A stretch of DNA of 7,442 nt, from positions 1-7,442 of the forward strand of contig CAJTUD010000096.1 of the NCBI GenBank assembly GCA_910579725.1, read 5' to 3'. Shown here in pieces: positions 6,233 to 7,442 of this stretch. The position numbers and the translations under genes were made by a program. Numbering within the stretch: the first letter of the stretch is position 1; each line of letters opens with the position of its first letter. The stretch comes from an uncultured Oscillospiraceae bacterium (GTDB lineage: Bacteria; Bacillota; Clostridia; Oscillospirales; Oscillospiraceae). Below the pieces are notes generated by a model, which saw nothing but the letters and a program-made list of their open reading frames with translations, made no database searches and had not been told where the DNA came from.

Positions 6233-6281
6233 AGAGTGGGGGAAAAGCCTGAGATGACATCAGGGGCTTACCTATCACTAT
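6233..6281 (+). ncRNA. Group II intron domain VI with branch-point A and 3' splice site
   Basis: AGTG at 6235-6238 pairs with CACT at 6276-6279. The stem continues with GGG/CCT-type pairs and AAGC at 6245-6248 with GCTT at 6266-6269, and TGA/TCA at the tip. A6274 is left unpaired in the 3' strand, eight nucleotides from the intron end counting inclusively, the expected place for the lariat branch point. The intron ends in AT at 6280-6281. A GTG at 6236 opens a frame into the coupling-protein exon, but its first 16 codons are domain VI and are not coding. Confidence 0.85.
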
Positions 6282-7411
6282 CCTTCGCCTATATCCACTC
6301 GGAGAAGGACATCCTGAAGCTGGTGACGACCCTGATGGCGAACACGCAGGGCGAGAGCAAGGGCGGGGACCAGTTCTGGGAGAAGGCCGAGAAACTCTTA
6401 TACACGGCGCTCATCGCCTATATCCACTATGTCGCGCCTGTGGAGGAGCAGAACTTCGGCACACTCATCACCTTCCTGAACGCTATGGAGGTCCGGGAGG
6501 ACGATGAGACCTTCCAGAACCCAATCGACCAGATGTTTGAGGCGCTGGAAAAGAAGGACCCCAACCACTTCGCTGTCCGCCAATACCGACTTTACAAATT
6601 GGCGGCCGGCAAGACAGCAAAAAGCATCCTGATCTCCTGCGGCGCACGGCTGGCTCCTTTTGATATTGCCGAACTGCGGGAGATCACCCGGTATGACGAG
6701 CTGGAACTGGACACGCTGGGAGACCGGAAAACGGCGCTGTTCCTCATTATGAGTGACACGGACAGCACCTTCAACTTCCTCATCAGCATGATATACAGCC
6801 AGCTTTTCAACCTGCTGTGTGAGAAAGCGGACGATGTGTACCACGGGCGGCTCCCGGTCCATGTGCGCTGCCTGATAGACGAGGCGGCAAATATCGGCCA
6901 GATACCCAACCTGGAGAAGCTGGTGGCGACCATCCGAAGCCGCGAGATTTCCGCCTGCCTGGTCTTGCAGGCGCAGAGCCAGCTAAAGGCGATCTACAAG
7001 GACAACGCCGACACCATCATCGGCAACATGGACACCCGCATCTTCCTCGGCGGCAGTGAGCCGACCACGCTGAAAGAACTGAGCGCCGCCCTGGGCAAGG
7101 AGACCATAGATATGTTCAACACCGGGGTGAGCAAGGGCAGCCAGGAGTCCCACAGCGTGAACTACCAGAAGGCGGGCCACGAATTAGCGTCCGTGGATGA
7201 GCTGGCGGTGCTGGACGGCGGCAAGTGCATCCTCCAGCTCCGGGGCGTGAGGCCGTTTTTGTCGGACAAGTACGACCTGACGAAGCACCCCAATTTCCAG
7301 TACACGGCGGACTATGACGAGAAGAACCGCTTTGACATCGAGAAGTTCCTGGACCACCGGCTGAAGCTGAGGGCAAAGGACGAATTTGAAGTGATCGACG
7401 CGGACGAATGA
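6282..7411 (+). CDS. virD4: VirD4/TraG-type coupling protein, exon 2 (C-terminal part with Walker B)
   Basis: Encodes the last two bases of codon 208 and residues 209-583. After splicing the protein runs on as NPFAYIHSEKDILKLVTTL. It then contains EEQNFGTLITFLNAMEV and an all-alpha-like region with RQYRLYKLAAGKTAKSIL, the segment LDTLGDRKTALFLIMSDTD, and Walker B LIDEAANIG with the acidic pair at D407-E408. IRSREISACLVLQAQSQLKAIY and NADTIIGNMDTRIFLGG follow, the usual motor-domain motifs after Walker B. Together with exon 1 this gives a full-length ATPase of 583 residues, a normal size for coupling proteins of these ICEs. No frameshift or missing motif is seen. On its own this exon lacks Walker A and the membrane anchor and cannot be a working protein. 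An automated gene caller would probably start it wrongly at 6236 inside intron domain VI. Confidence 0.93.
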
Positions 7412-7423
7412 GCGTCACGCCGT

Positions 7424-7442
7424 AAAGCCCCCACTGCGGGGC
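7424..7442 (+). terminator. GC-rich hairpin after the coupling gene, cut by the window end
   Basis: GCCCC at 7427-7431 pairs with GGGGC at 7438-7442. It begins 16 bases after the coupling-protein stop and resembles the terminator behind parB (TAAAGCGCCC...GCGGGGC there, GTAAAGCCCC...GCGGGGC here). The expected T run would lie beyond the window, so it is only a partial call. Confidence 0.5.

Larger units (their letters stand above)
3472..6281 (+). mobile_element. Complete group II intron (retrotransposon) inserted in the coupling-protein gene
   Basis: The 2810-nt element starts GTGCGACTCG, matching the group II 5' consensus GUGYG, and ends in AT, matching the AY consensus. Boundaries were set by protein continuity: exon 1 ends AACC, exon 2 begins CCTTCGCC, and joining them gives HYN-P-FAYIHSEKD, the expected coupling-protein sequence with no frame change. 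A structured 5' region (3472-4217) precedes an encoded reverse transcriptase-maturase (4218-6113), and domains V and VI follow. It lies in the sense orientation, as required for splicing from the host mRNA. It is visibly more A+T-rich than the flanking ICE genes, which supports later acquisition. All parts needed for mobility look intact, so it may be active. I cannot assign the class firmly: the CGC triad recalls class IIC, but insertion in coding sequence and an HNH domain are not typical of that class. Confidence 0.95.

Noticed and set aside
6236..6281. A separate gene starting at GTG 6236
   Set aside because: These bases form intron domain VI; the real coding sequence resumes at 6282 as exon 2 of the coupling protein.
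1..7442. CRISPR array, tRNA or rRNA
   Set aside because: No regularly spaced repeats, cloverleaf or rRNA-like stretches were seen in reading the window.

Overview
The window looks like the left part of an integrative and conjugative element (ICE) of the Tn1549/CTn type carried by a Firmicute, most likely a gut clostridium (Oscillospiraceae or Lachnospiraceae). I infer this from the gene set (SpoVG-like protein, ParB-like protein, PcfB/DUF3801 protein, VirD4-type coupling protein), all on the + strand, the G+C-rich codon use and the strong Shine-Dalgarno sites. No database search was possible, so family names rest on recognised motifs.

Layout. Positions 1-55 encode what looks like an internal piece of a serine-recombinase catalytic domain. 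The match stops abruptly at about position 55, probably an element boundary or a deletion scar. Positions 56-370 hold no convincing gene but are rich in structure: a long imperfect hairpin (71-120), a terminator-like hairpin (209-260), and a second one (283-328) whose stem contains a match to the IncP/Ti-type nick consensus. A collinear gene series follows: spoVG-like (371-805), parB-like (827-1741), a short terminator (1743-1767), an unrecognised acidic protein (1790-2332), pcfB-like (2386-2853, TTG start) and the coupling protein gene, whose ATG overlaps the pcfB stop.

The coupling-protein gene is split by a complete group II intron at 3472-6281 (2810 nt). The intron has a GTGCG 5' end, a 34-nt domain V with a CGC triad, a domain VI with a bulged A at 6274, and AT at its 3' end. 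It encodes a 631-residue protein (4218-6113) with reverse transcriptase, maturase and HNH endonuclease regions. Joining 3471 to 6282 rebuilds codon 208 as CCC (Pro) and restores one 583-residue ATPase with Walker A in exon 1 and Walker B in exon 2. An exon-binding site is visible: GGTTGT at 3886-3891, in the loop of a 7-bp stem, pairs with the last six bases of exon 1. The intron is visibly more A+T-rich than its host gene, as expected of a later arrival.

How the parts work together. PcfB and the coupling protein are expected to bring the relaxosome to the conjugation channel. SpoVG-like and ParB-like proteins probably serve regulation or maintenance of the element. The intron has to splice for a full coupling protein to be made, so conjugation of this element should depend on intron splicing. 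The window ends in a GC-rich hairpin just after the coupling gene, cut off before any T tract.
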